Assembly (NCBI GenBank): GCA_026417815.1
Contig: JAOACN010000270.1
Coordinates: 1-9,484 of the forward strand
DNA: 9,484 nt
Direction of reading: 5' to 3'
DNA from: Chloroflexaceae bacterium
GTDB lineage: Bacteria; Chloroflexota; Chloroflexia; Chloroflexales; Chloroflexaceae
The notes beneath the pieces were generated by a model that saw only the letters and a list, made by a program, of their open reading frames with translations, did no database searches and was not told where the DNA came from. Below are positions 1 to 5,612 of this stretch, in pieces. A program made the translations under genes and the position numbers. How positions within the stretch are numbered: the first letter of the stretch is position 1; each line of letters begins with the position of its first letter.

Positions 1-84
1 CCCACACCCTTCCAGCAGGCGGAGGTGACGGCTCAGAGGGCTGCGCCCGCCCACACCCTCCCGGCGGAGGTCACGGCTCAAAGG
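1..84. repeat. Imperfect direct repeat overlapping the 3' end of glpK
   Basis: Two copies of a unit of about 35 bp lie about 50 bp apart. Copy 1 (about 1-39) contains GGCGGAGGTGACGGCTCAGA. Copy 2 (about 51-84) contains GGCGGAGGTCACGGCTCAAA. Copy 2 includes the last codons and stop of glpK, so copy 1 looks like a duplicated gene tail. The spacer GAGGGCTGCGCCCGCCC resembles the hairpin piece of the repeat between dhaK and dhaL. The left boundary is not visible because the window begins inside the repeat. Confidence 0.5.
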
Positions 85-1561
85 TGCGCGTGACGGCCTT
101 CTTCCAGCCCTGGTACAGGCGCTCGCGCCGGGCTTCGTCCATCTGGGGATGCCAGGTGCGGTCCACGCTCCAGTTGGCGCGCAGTTCGTCAAGATGCCGC
201 CAGAACCCCACCGCCAGCCCGGCGGCGTAGGCCGCGCCCAGGACGGTGGTTTCGATGATGCTCGGGCGCACGACCGGCACGTTCAGGATGTCGGACTGGA
301 ACTGCATCAGCAGGTTGTTCGCCACCATCCCGCCATCCACCTTCAAGGTCGACAGGCGCACCCCCGAGTCCTGCTCCATCGCGTCCACGACGTCGCGCAC
401 CTGGTAGGCGGTGGCCTCCAGCGCGGCGCGGGCCAGATGGCTCTTATTGACGTAGCGGGTCAGGCCAACGATTACCCCGCGCGCATCGGAGCGCCAGTAG
501 GGCGCGAAGAGGCCCGAGAAGGCCGGCACGAAGTAGATGCCGCCGGTATCCTCCACCAGGCCCGCCAGGGCCTCCACCTCGGCAGCGGAGGTGATCAGGC
601 CCAGATTGTCGCGGAGCCATTGCACCAGGGCGCCGGTGATGGCAATCGAGCCTTCCAGGGCGTACACGGCCGGCGCGTCGCCCAATTGATAGCCGACCGT
701 GGTGAGCAGGCCGTGCCGGGAGGCGACCGGCGTCGTGCCGGTGTTGAGCAGCAGGAACGAGCCGGTGCCATAGGTGTTCTTGGCCTCGCCGGGGGCGTAA
801 CAGGTCTGGCCGACCATGGCCGCCTGCTGATCGCCGAGCAGACCGGCCACGGGCACGCCTTCCAGCAGATCGGTCGCGTAACCGTAGACCGTACTGCTGG
901 GCTTGATCCGGGGCAGCATGGCCCGCGGGATGCCCAGGACGCTCAGGATCTCTTCGTCCCAGTCCAGGGTGGACAGGTCCATCAGCATGGTGCGGGAGGC
1001 GTTGGTCACGTCGGTAACGTGCACGCCGCCACGGGGGCCGCCGGTGAGCCACCAGGTCAGGAAGGTGTCAATGGTGCCGAAGATCAGGTCACCCGCCTCG
1101 GCGGCGGCCCGCGCGCCAGCGACATTGTCGAGGATCCAGGCGATCTTGGGGCCGGAAAAGTAGGTCGCCAGGGGCAGCCCGGTCCTGGCGCGGAAGCGGT
1201 CCTGGCCGCCAGCGCGGGCCAGTTCCTCGACCAGGGGCGCGGTGCGGGTGTCCTGCCATACCAGGGCGTTATGGCCCGCCTGACCGGTGTGGCGGTTCCA
1301 GACCACGGTGGTTTCGCGCTGGTTGGTCACGCCACCGGCGACGAGATCACGGGCGGTCAGCCCGCCAGTATGCAACGCGGCACGCACCACGGCCCGGGTG
1401 CGCTGCCAGATCTCGTCGGGGTCGTGCTCGACCCACCCCGGCTGGGGGTAGATCTGCTGGTGCTCGCGCTGGTCAGAGGCGATGACCTGCCCACGGCGGT
1501 CGAAGATCATGCAGCGGGTGCTGGTGGTACCCTGGTCAATTGCGGCGATAAATCTGGACAT
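71..1561 (-). CDS. glpK: Glycerol kinase
   Basis: Phosphorylates glycerol with ATP to sn-glycerol 3-phosphate in the cytoplasm, the entry step for glycerol catabolism and a source of lipid backbone. The 496 residues match the usual family length of about 500. Visible FGGY-family motifs are the N-terminal phosphate loop DQGTTSTR (9-16), the glycerol-contacting R82-E83 and Y134, the catalytic Asp in GDQQAAMVGQ (D244), GTGSF (265-269) and the second-domain DGGMVANNLLMQ (409-420). The region 222-240 lacks the His-containing loop that HPr phosphorylates in Gram-positive GlpK, so PTS control through that site is not expected. The ATG at 1561 follows GAGGGCCC, a usable ribosome binding site. It is the last gene of a dhaK-dhaL-glpK group, 123 bp after dhaL. 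The nearly complete plus-strand open frame over it is an antisense shadow. Confidence 0.97.
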   Translation of the reverse strand: MSRFIAAIDQGTTSTRCMIFDRRGQVIASDQREHQQIYPQPGWVEHDPDEIWQRTRAVVRAALHTGGLTARDLVAGGVTNQRETTVVWNRHTGQAGHNALVWQDTRTAPLVEELARAGGQDRFRARTGLPLATYFSGPKIAWILDNVAGARAAAEAGDLIFGTIDTFLTWWLTGGPRGGVHVTDVTNASRTMLMDLSTLDWDEEILSVLGIPRAMLPRIKPSSTVYGYATDLLEGVPVAGLLGDQQAAMVGQTCYAPGEAKNTYGTGSFLLLNTGTTPVASRHGLLTTVGYQLGDAPAVYALEGSIAITGALVQWLRDNLGLITSAAEVEALAGLVEDTGGIYFVPAFSGLFAPYWRSDARGVIVGLTRYVNKSHLARAALEATAYQVRDVVDAMEQDSGVRLSTLKVDGGMVANNLLMQFQSDILNVPVVRPSIIETTVLGAAYAAGLAVGFWRHLDELRANWSVDRTWHPQMDEARRERLYQGWKKAVTRTFEP

Positions 1562-1684
1562 GGGCCCTCACTTCTGCGTAAGGCAAGATTTCGCTGCATG
1601 GCCCGTTACGTACAATGTCGGGGGAGGTGCTCAGCCGCCGGGCTACAGGGCGAATACCGGTTTATATTCTGAATCTGCATCTGC

Positions 1685-2329
1685 TCACCCCGCGTCGCGG
1701 CCCTCAACCACATCGAGCACGGCGCGCGCCATCAGATAGGCCGAGGTCGCACCGGGGTCCTGGTGACCGATGGAGCGTTCGCCCAGGTACGAGGCGCGGC
1801 CCTTGGTGGCGAGCATCGGAATGGTGGCGCGCATGCCCTCCTCGCAGGCTGCCACGGCCTTGCGCAGGGCGATGAGCGGATCCTCGTTCGCCTCCACCCC
1901 GGCCTTCATGGTCTCCACAAAGGGGGCGATGGCATCAAGCATCGTCTTCTCGCCCCGTGTCGCCTTGCCCCGCATTACGACGCCCTCCAGCGCCGCTTCC
2001 AGAGCGACGACGAGTTCGCACGGGCTGAGTTGAAAGCGGTCGGCGGTAGCCGCTCCCGCGCGGATGAAGGCCGTGCCGTAGAGCGGCCCGCTCGCGCCGC
2101 CGACGGTAGAGACCAGGGTCGTGCCTACGGTACGGAGGATCGAACCGATGTCGCGGCCGGTCAGGGCGGGGAGCTTGCTCATCACCGCGCTGAAGCCCCG
2201 GTCGAGGTTGACGCCGTGGTCGGCGTCGCCGATCGCCGCGTCCAGCTCGGTGAGATAATCACGCTGCTCCTTGATCCGGGCGGCAACCACTTCAAGAAAC
2301 TTCAGTACACAATCGGACTCGATCTGCAT
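1685..2329 (-). CDS. dhaL: Dihydroxyacetone kinase, ADP/ATP-binding subunit DhaL
   Basis: The nucleotide-binding subunit that passes a phosphoryl group to dihydroxyacetone held by DhaK, giving dihydroxyacetone phosphate. All hallmarks of the all-helical DhaL/DAK2 fold are present: LDAAIGDADHG with Mg-coordinating D30, D35 and D37, GGASGPLYGTAF (77-88), GEKTMLDAI (126-134) and GRASYLGERSIGHQDPGATS (177-196). The start chosen is the ATG at 2329, 214 residues. AGAGGAG lies 8 nt upstream of it, and it places the Asp triad at the same numbers as in E. coli DhaL. The frame can be extended to a GTG at 2338, but that codon abuts the Shine-Dalgarno. The gene is 145 bp downstream of dhaK, an unusually wide gap for this pair that is filled by a repeat, and is followed by glpK. 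No DhaM phosphoryl donor is present. Confidence 0.95.
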   Translation of the reverse strand: MQIESDCVLKFLEVVAARIKEQRDYLTELDAAIGDADHGVNLDRGFSAVMSKLPALTGRDIGSILRTVGTTLVSTVGGASGPLYGTAFIRAGAATADRFQLSPCELVVALEAALEGVVMRGKATRGEKTMLDAIAPFVETMKAGVEANEDPLIALRKAVAACEEGMRATIPMLATKGRASYLGERSIGHQDPGATSAYLMARAVLDVVEGRDAG

Positions 2330-2337
2330 GGAAGCCA

Positions 2338-2344
2338 CTCCTCT
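2338..2344 (-). promoter_or_regulatory. Ribosome binding site fixing the dhaL start
   Basis: The minus strand reads AGAGGAG, then 8 nt, then ATG (2329-2327). This near-consensus Shine-Dalgarno favours the ATG over the upstream GTG at 2338, whose first base overlaps the motif. Confidence 0.7.
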
Positions 2345-2405
2345 GTGGAACCATCAGCCGTCCATAGGCTTCGCGTACGCCAACAGTATGAAGAAGTGAG
2401 AGTTT

Positions 2406-2468
2406 CTGGGAGGGCTGCGCCCTCCCAGACCCTCCTCCCAGGCGGAGTGTGGGGAAACCAGGTTTCCC
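2406..2468. repeat. Intergenic palindromic repeat between dhaK and dhaL
   Basis: Two dyads make up one unit. The first is CTGGGAGGG-CTGCG-CCCTCCCAG (2406-2428), a perfect 9-bp stem extendable to 10. The second is GGGAAACC-A-GGTTTCCC (2452-2468). The same order, a GGGC-TNCG-CCC hairpin followed by the GGGAAACC palindrome, is seen in the 100-bp array at 7621-7958, so this is a single dispersed copy. In the dhaKL transcript both dyads would fold into stem-loops in the 145-nt spacer and could slow RNA decay or cause partial termination. There is no T-tract, so a standard terminator is unlikely. Confidence 0.75.
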
Positions 2469-2474
2469 TATGAA

Positions 2475-3476
2475 CTACATCCCCCAGCGGAGCGCGGGGG
2501 TCAGCACCGGCGCGTCCCATAGCCTGGTCAACTCATCGTCGAGCCTGAGCAGGGTAAACGAGCAGCCAGCCATCTCCAGCGAGGTGATGTAGTTGCCCAC
2601 CAGGCTGCGGCTGATGGTAATGCCCTCACCGGCGAGGATCTTGCTCAGTTCGTGGTACATTACGTACAGTTCAATCAGTGGCGTGCCGCCCATGCCATTG
2701 ACAAAGGCCAGGACCTGATCGCCGCGCCGGAAGGGCAGATCCTCCAGGATGGGCCGGGCCAGCAGTTCGGCGATGGCGGCGGCGGAGGCGAGTTGCTGGC
2801 GGGTGCGACCCGGTTCGCCATGGATGCCGATGCCAATCTCCATCTGGTCATCGGGCAGATCGAAGGTGGGCCGGCCCACGTGGGGCACGGTGCAACTGGT
2901 GAGGGCCATGCCCATCGAGCGCCCCTGGGTATTGACCTTCTCGGCGATGCGCTGGCAGGTCGCCAGATCGGCGCCGGCTTCGGCGGCCGCGCCGGCGATC
3001 TTCTCCACCAGCACCGTCACCCCCACCCCGCGCCGGCCGGCGGTGTAGAGACTATCGCGTACCGCCACGTCGTCGTTGGTTACCACCGAGGCCACGGGGA
3101 TGCCTTCGGCGGTGGCCAGCTCGGCGGCCAGTTCAAAGTTCATCACGTCGCCGGTATAGTTCTTCACAATAAAGAGGATGCCGGCATCACCGTGGACGGC
3201 GCGGGCCGCGGCGAGCATCTGGTCGGGCACCGGCGAGGTGAAGATCGCGCCAGGGCAGGCCGCATCGAGCATGCCCTTGCCGACGAAACCGCCGTGCAGC
3301 GGCTCATGGCCCGAGCCCCCGCCGGAGACGAGCGCCACCTTGCCCTGCACCGGCGCATCGGCGCGCGTGATGTAGTCGGGGTCAACATACACCCGCAGCA
3401 GGTCGGGATGCGCCGCGGCCATGCCCGCCAGGGCCTCCCGAACGACGTTCTCGGGAGCGTTGATCAGCTTTTTCAC
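2475..3476 (-). CDS. dhaK: Dihydroxyacetone kinase, substrate-binding subunit DhaK
   Basis: Binds dihydroxyacetone covalently and presents it to DhaL for phosphorylation to dihydroxyacetone phosphate. Diagnostic residues are GGGSGHEPLHGGFVG with H57 (52-66), D110 in KNYTGD, TAGRRGVG (145-152), and the covalent hemiaminal-forming His219 in GIHGEPG. They sit one residue from their E. coli DhaK counterparts (H56, D109, H218). The C-terminus DAPVLTPALRWGM is also canonical. The GTG start at 3476 gives 333 residues beginning MKKLIN, the usual family N-terminus, with GGGGAG 9 nt upstream. The frame continues to an ATG at 3527, adding a Pro/Thr-rich 17-residue leader with no clear ribosome binding site. 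It is probably the first gene of the dhaK-dhaL-glpK group. The DAK1 and DAK2 halves are separate genes rather than fused as in typical ATP-dependent kinases. Other triose or tetrulose substrates cannot be excluded. Confidence 0.96.
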   Translation of the reverse strand: MKKLINAPENVVREALAGMAAAHPDLLRVYVDPDYITRADAPVQGKVALVSGGGSGHEPLHGGFVGKGMLDAACPGAIFTSPVPDQMLAAARAVHGDAGILFIVKNYTGDVMNFELAAELATAEGIPVASVVTNDDVAVRDSLYTAGRRGVGVTVLVEKIAGAAAEAGADLATCQRIAEKVNTQGRSMGMALTSCTVPHVGRPTFDLPDDQMEIGIGIHGEPGRTRQQLASAAAIAELLARPILEDLPFRRGDQVLAFVNGMGGTPLIELYVMYHELSKILAGEGITISRSLVGNYITSLEMAGCSFTLLRLDDELTRLWDAPVLTPALRWGM

Positions 3477-3485
3477 TGTGGCTAT

Positions 3486-3491
3486 CTCCCC
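3486..3491 (-). promoter_or_regulatory. Ribosome binding site supporting the GTG start of dhaK
   Basis: The minus strand reads GGGGAG, 9 nt, then GTG at 3476. The resulting N-terminus MKKLIN agrees with the family. The ATG at 3527 is preceded by ACACCCAACCTG, which has no Shine-Dalgarno-like match. Confidence 0.6.
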
Positions 3492-3647
3492 TGGTGTAGG
3501 CGTAGGGTCAGGAGTTACAACGGACATCAGGTTGGGTGTAGCGTAACGTCAGTAACGCTGGCGAATAGGCGTCGTGGGCCGGCGACAGCGGCACGTGTGG
3601 CGGACATGACCCATCGCCGACCGCCAGTTCAACCACGATTCGGAGGT

Positions 3648-3692
3648 TCAGCCATCATCGTCAACCCCCTCAAGCAAGCGTCCGATCTGCTC
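3648..3692 (-). other. In-frame remnant of the hepT 3' end beyond a premature stop
   Basis: Directly after the hepT TGA (3695-3693), the same frame reads EQIGRLLEGVDDDG and ends at a TGA at 3650-3648. Typical HepT proteins end in a stretch like PPLREQI followed by a short helix and acidic tail, so VPLL-stop-EQI looks like VPLLREQI with an Arg CGA codon mutated to TGA. This supports the sequence being former coding sequence. The remaining bases up to dhaK (3477-3647) hold no further gene. They contain a short direct repeat GTAACG-TCA-GTAACG around 3543-3557 of unknown meaning. Confidence 0.75.
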
Positions 3693-3995
3693 TCACAACA
3701 ACGGGACCTCCTGCGTCGCCGTCACCCAGACAATGCGCCAGTCTACGGCAAAATACTCGTGTACGGCGATATTACGGAAAGCTACGATGTCCGGCCAGGG
3801 GATTTCGGAATGTGTTTCACAAAAAGCGCAGGGCAAACGAGCGGCTGCCTCTTCCATGACAATGAGTTTTTGCAGCACGGCGCTTTGCCGAAGTTCATCC
3901 TGCATAATAGCAGACTCATCTACACCGCGCAGGAAACGGGCAACGGCGTCGGCGGCATCCACAATATCGGTCAGATAGAGACGCTCAGGCCGCAT
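3693..3995 (-). CDS. hepT: HepT-type HEPN RNase toxin, C-terminally shortened
   Basis: HEPN-domain (DUF86/HepT) ribonuclease, the toxin of a MntA-HepT toxin-antitoxin pair. In studied systems the toxin cleaves RNA and is silenced when MntA adds AMP to the tyrosine of its RX4HXY motif. The motif is present as RNIAVHEY with R74, H79 and Y81. ELRQSAVLQKLIVMEEAA (34-51) and EIPWPDIVAFRN are typical of the family. The ATG at 3995 lies 3 nt after the current mntA stop, with AGCAGG just upstream, so translation is coupled. The 100-residue product ends at a TGA, while the same frame continues for 14 recognisable HepT residues, so the full-length ancestor was about 115 residues. The RNase motif precedes the lesion, so activity may persist. 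It sits between the ZIP transporter gene and dhaK, unrelated to either. Confidence 0.93.
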   Translation of the reverse strand: MRPERLYLTDIVDAADAVARFLRGVDESAIMQDELRQSAVLQKLIVMEEAAARLPCAFCETHSEIPWPDIVAFRNIAVHEYFAVDWRIVWVTATQEVPLL

Positions 3996-4058
3996 AAATT
4001 ACCTGCTCTCCGCGCAGCACAACTTCGCGAATCGAGGGTTTGAGACCACCCCGGGTAC
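3985..4058 (-). other. Frameshift in mntA and its out-of-frame C-terminal tail
   Basis: The minus strand at 4058-4045 reads GTACCCGGGGTGGT. Read in the current frame it gives V-P-G-V-V. With one extra base, for example a fourth C, it gives V-P-R-G-G and runs into the canonical family ending LKPSIREVVLRGEQVIYAA with a TGA at 3987-3985. The lesion lies in a C/G run, where single-base deletions and sequencing errors are both common. No X-XXY-YYZ slippery heptamer is seen in the zero frame. Confidence 0.8.
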
Positions 4059-4283
4059 GAGGTCCACGGGTCTTCCCAACAGTTCGGATAACTCACGCGC
4101 CATCCGGCTCAGGGTGAGAAAGCCCACCGCAACCTCAGGCTCAAACTCGACCAGCATGTCCACATCGCTCTGCGGCCCAAAGTCTTCGCGCAGCACCGAA
4201 CCAAAGAGGGAAAGCCGCCGCACCCGATAACGCCGGCAAAACGCGACCAGTTCAGCCTCAGGTATCGTCAGAGCGCTGCTCAT
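3999..4283 (-). CDS. mntA: MntA-type minimal nucleotidyltransferase antitoxin, frameshifted 3' end
   Basis: Minimal nucleotidyltransferase antitoxin that AMPylates its partner HepT. The metal and nucleotide site is the GSX10DXD motif, here G28-S29 with D40 and D42 (LFGSVLREDFGPQSDVD). The ELLGRPVDLV stretch (67-76) is also typical. The ATG at 4283 gives 94 residues and has GGGGAAGAGG upstream. A second in-frame ATG at 4319 would add 12 residues without family support. After VDLVP the frame gives an atypical end rich in Cys and Ser. The neighbouring frame instead reads LKPSIREVVLRGEQVIYAA followed by TGA (3987-3985), the normal C-terminus of this family. Adding one base near 4053-4058 restores a 99-residue protein whose stop would overlap the hepT start by 11 nt. 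The catalytic motif is upstream of the shift. The long minus-strand open frame extending this gene to 5195 is a shadow of the ZIP gene. Confidence 0.9.
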   Translation of the reverse strand: MSSALTIPEAELVAFCRRYRVRRLSLFGSVLREDFGPQSDVDMLVEFEPEVAVGFLTLSRMARELSELLGRPVDLVPGVVSNPRFAKLCCAESR

Positions 4284-4353
4284 TGCCTCTTCCCCATGAG
4301 TTAGAGCGTATACGGACATCTTCTGCGGTCCCGGCAACCCTCGTTCTCGCTGT

Positions 4354-4380
4354 GCACATACGCGAAGGCGCCGTATGCGC
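4354..4380. promoter_or_regulatory. Dyad upstream of mntA, candidate operator
   Basis: GCACATACG (4354-4362) and CGTATGCGC (4372-4380) form a 9-bp inverted repeat with one mismatch, separated by 9 bp. It lies 71-97 bp upstream of the mntA start in the short ZIP-mntA intergenic region. The symmetry and spacing resemble a dimeric repressor site. Whether this toxin-antitoxin pair autoregulates cannot be told from the sequence, and the dyad could also form an RNA hairpin. Confidence 0.3.
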
Positions 4381-4428
4381 CAGGAACCGGCGGTTGGGGA
4401 AAGGAAACCAGGTTCCCCCACACCCCTG
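4381..4428. repeat. Degenerate copy of the intergenic palindrome family
   Basis: GGAACCGGCGGTTGG (4383-4397) resembles the core of the palindrome at 7593-7619. GGAAACCAGGTTCCCC matches a worn copy of GGGGAAACC-N-GGTTTCCCC, and is followed by CCACACCCC as in other copies. It lies between the ZIP gene stop and mntA. Together with the dyad it fills the 152-bp gap. No separate gene is visible there. Confidence 0.5.
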
Positions 4429-4435
4429 CCGCCGC

Positions 4436-5248
4436 TCACCCCAGGGCCACATCGAGCACCATCATAACCGCGAAGCCGACGACGGTGGCGACGGTCACCA
4501 TATCGGTGCGCCCGCCGCGCTGGGATTCGGGGATGAGTTCTTCGACGACGACGTAGATCATCGCCCCGGCGGCGAAGGCCAGAGCGTAGGGCAACAATGG
4601 GGCCATGATCTGCACCGCCCAGGCGCCCAGCACGGCGGCCACCGGCTCGACCGCGGCCGAGAGTTGTCCCGCTTTGAAGCTGCGCGTTGCCGAAACCCCT
4701 GCCCGGCGCAGGGGCATAGCCACCGCCACCCCCTCGGGGAAGTTCTGCAACCCGATGCCGATGGTGAGCGCCAGGGCCGCGCTGAGGAGACCCGGACTTC
4801 CGGTGGCGGCGGCGGCGCCGAAGGCCACCCCTACGGCCAACCCCTCGGGGATGTTGTGCAGGGTGATCGCCAGCACCAGCAGGGTTGACTGCCGCCAGAC
4901 GGTGGGCGGCCCCTCGGCGGCGCTGAGGGGCAGGCCGGGATGCAGGTGCGGCAGGAGCCGGTCGGCGACGCGCAGAAAGGCCGTTCCACCCAGAATGCCT
5001 ACCGTGGCGGGCAGCCACGGCGGCGCGCCCTGCGCCTCCGCCAGTTCGATGGCCGGTTGTAACAGCGACCAGAAACTGGCCGCCAGCATCACCCCGGCGG
5101 CGAAGCCAAGCATGGCATCGAGAAACGCCGCCGGAGGATCGCGCCGCAGGAAAACCGTCGCCGCGCCCAGCGCCGTAACCCCCCAGGTGAAGCAACCGCC
5201 GAGCAGGGCTTGCAGCGTCGGGTTCAGGTTGAGAAACCAGTCTACCAT
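4436..5248 (-). CDS. ZIP-family divalent metal transporter (GufA/ZupT-like)
   Basis: Inner-membrane transporter that imports zinc or related divalent metals. About eight hydrophobic segments can be traced, roughly 12-32, 42-62, 78-96, 122-146, 157-180, 195-216, 218-236 and 251-269. Binding-site signatures are HNIPEGLAVG (131-140) in the fourth segment and QNFPEGVAVAMPL (168-180) in the fifth, with E201 in the sixth and EELIPESQRGG (236-246). The His-rich loop of eukaryotic ZIPs is reduced to HLHP (101-104). The start chosen is the ATG at 5248 (MVDWFLN), giving 270 residues, the normal bacterial length. The open frame continues 24 codons to 5320, but that extension is Arg/Pro-rich, lies in the intergenic repeat and has no membrane character. 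No strong Shine-Dalgarno precedes the chosen ATG. Metal specificity cannot be assigned, and no metal-responsive site was recognised. Confidence 0.92.
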   Translation of the reverse strand: MVDWFLNLNPTLQALLGGCFTWGVTALGAATVFLRRDPPAAFLDAMLGFAAGVMLAASFWSLLQPAIELAEAQGAPPWLPATVGILGGTAFLRVADRLLPHLHPGLPLSAAEGPPTVWRQSTLLVLAITLHNIPEGLAVGVAFGAAAATGSPGLLSAALALTIGIGLQNFPEGVAVAMPLRRAGVSATRSFKAGQLSAAVEPVAAVLGAWAVQIMAPLLPYALAFAAGAMIYVVVEELIPESQRGGRTDMVTVATVVGFAVMMVLDVALG

Positions 5249-5291
5249 GCCTGGGCCAGGGGAGCTACAAAAAGGGTGCGCAGGAGTGCGA

Positions 5292-5517
5292 CGAAACGTT
5301 TTGCGCGCGCCGCCGCCCACCGGCCAGCCTGGCGCCTGATTGGTCTGTTAACAACGTTTCCTTGCATTTCCGCCCCCCTCCCAACCCCCCCCGTTGGGGG
5401 GAGGAGCCGGGCGCTCTCACCCGGCGGGGGAGGGTTGGTGAGAGAGTGGCGGTTTAGCAAAAACTTCGTTCACAGACCAATCAGCCTCCGGTAGAGAGAC
5501 GCCTGCGGAACGTTTCG
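5292..5517. repeat. Inverted-repeat intergenic element (MITE-like) between aguA and the ZIP gene
   Basis: The 364-bp gap 5249-5612 has no gene but contains a nested inverted repeat. Outer arms are CGAAACGTT (5292-5300) and AACGTTTCG (5509-5517). The best arms are the perfect 13-bp CTGATTGGTCTGT (5336-5348) and ACAGACCAATCAG (5472-5484). The core includes C-run/G-run hairpins around 5380-5405 and GCCGGG-N8-CCCGGC near 5407-5426. The CCAACCCTCCCCCGC and CTCCCCCCAACGGGGGG motifs on its minus strand recur on the plus strand at 9434-9484, so this is a dispersed family. No transposase is encoded, so it would be non-autonomous. Target-site duplications are not clear. Confidence 0.65.
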
Positions 5518-5589
5518 CGGCGCCCGGCGCGCAGGCAGGAATCGCGCACCGTTCCCCCTATGCTGCGGCGGGGTACGGTTTAGCGACCA

Positions 5590-5606
5590 CGCCCTCAGTC
5601 AGGGCG
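5590..5606 (-). terminator. Possible hairpin terminator after aguA
   Basis: A 6-bp perfect stem CGCCCT / AGGGCG with a 5-nt loop lies 7 nt beyond the aguA stop. There is no T-run after it on either strand, so it is a weak candidate that could be an RNA-stabilising hairpin instead. Confidence 0.3.
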
Positions 5607-5612
5607 GCCACC

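Noticed and set aside
444..1052. Second minus-strand frame inside glpK (202 codons)
   Set aside because: It is a shadow frame overlapping the real gene, without similarity to anything recognised.
149..1672. 507-codon plus-strand open frame opposite glpK
   Set aside because: It is fully antisense to a gene with all glycerol kinase motifs. The translation is low-complexity His/Gly/Gln-rich and matches no family, as expected from GC-rich shadow frames.
2652..4043. 463-codon plus-strand open frame opposite dhaK and hepT
   Set aside because: It crosses two real genes and an intergenic region, and has no recognisable domain.
4045..4058. Programmed -1 ribosomal frameshift producing full-length MntA
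   Set aside because: The zero-frame codons GTA CCC GGG GTG offer no X-XXY-YYZ slip site. A base deletion or sequence error is simpler, though readthrough was not excluded experimentally.
4284..5195. Extension of mntA to a 398-residue protein
   Set aside because: The extra part is the ZIP transporter gene read in the wrong frame and is Arg/Gly-rich without domains.
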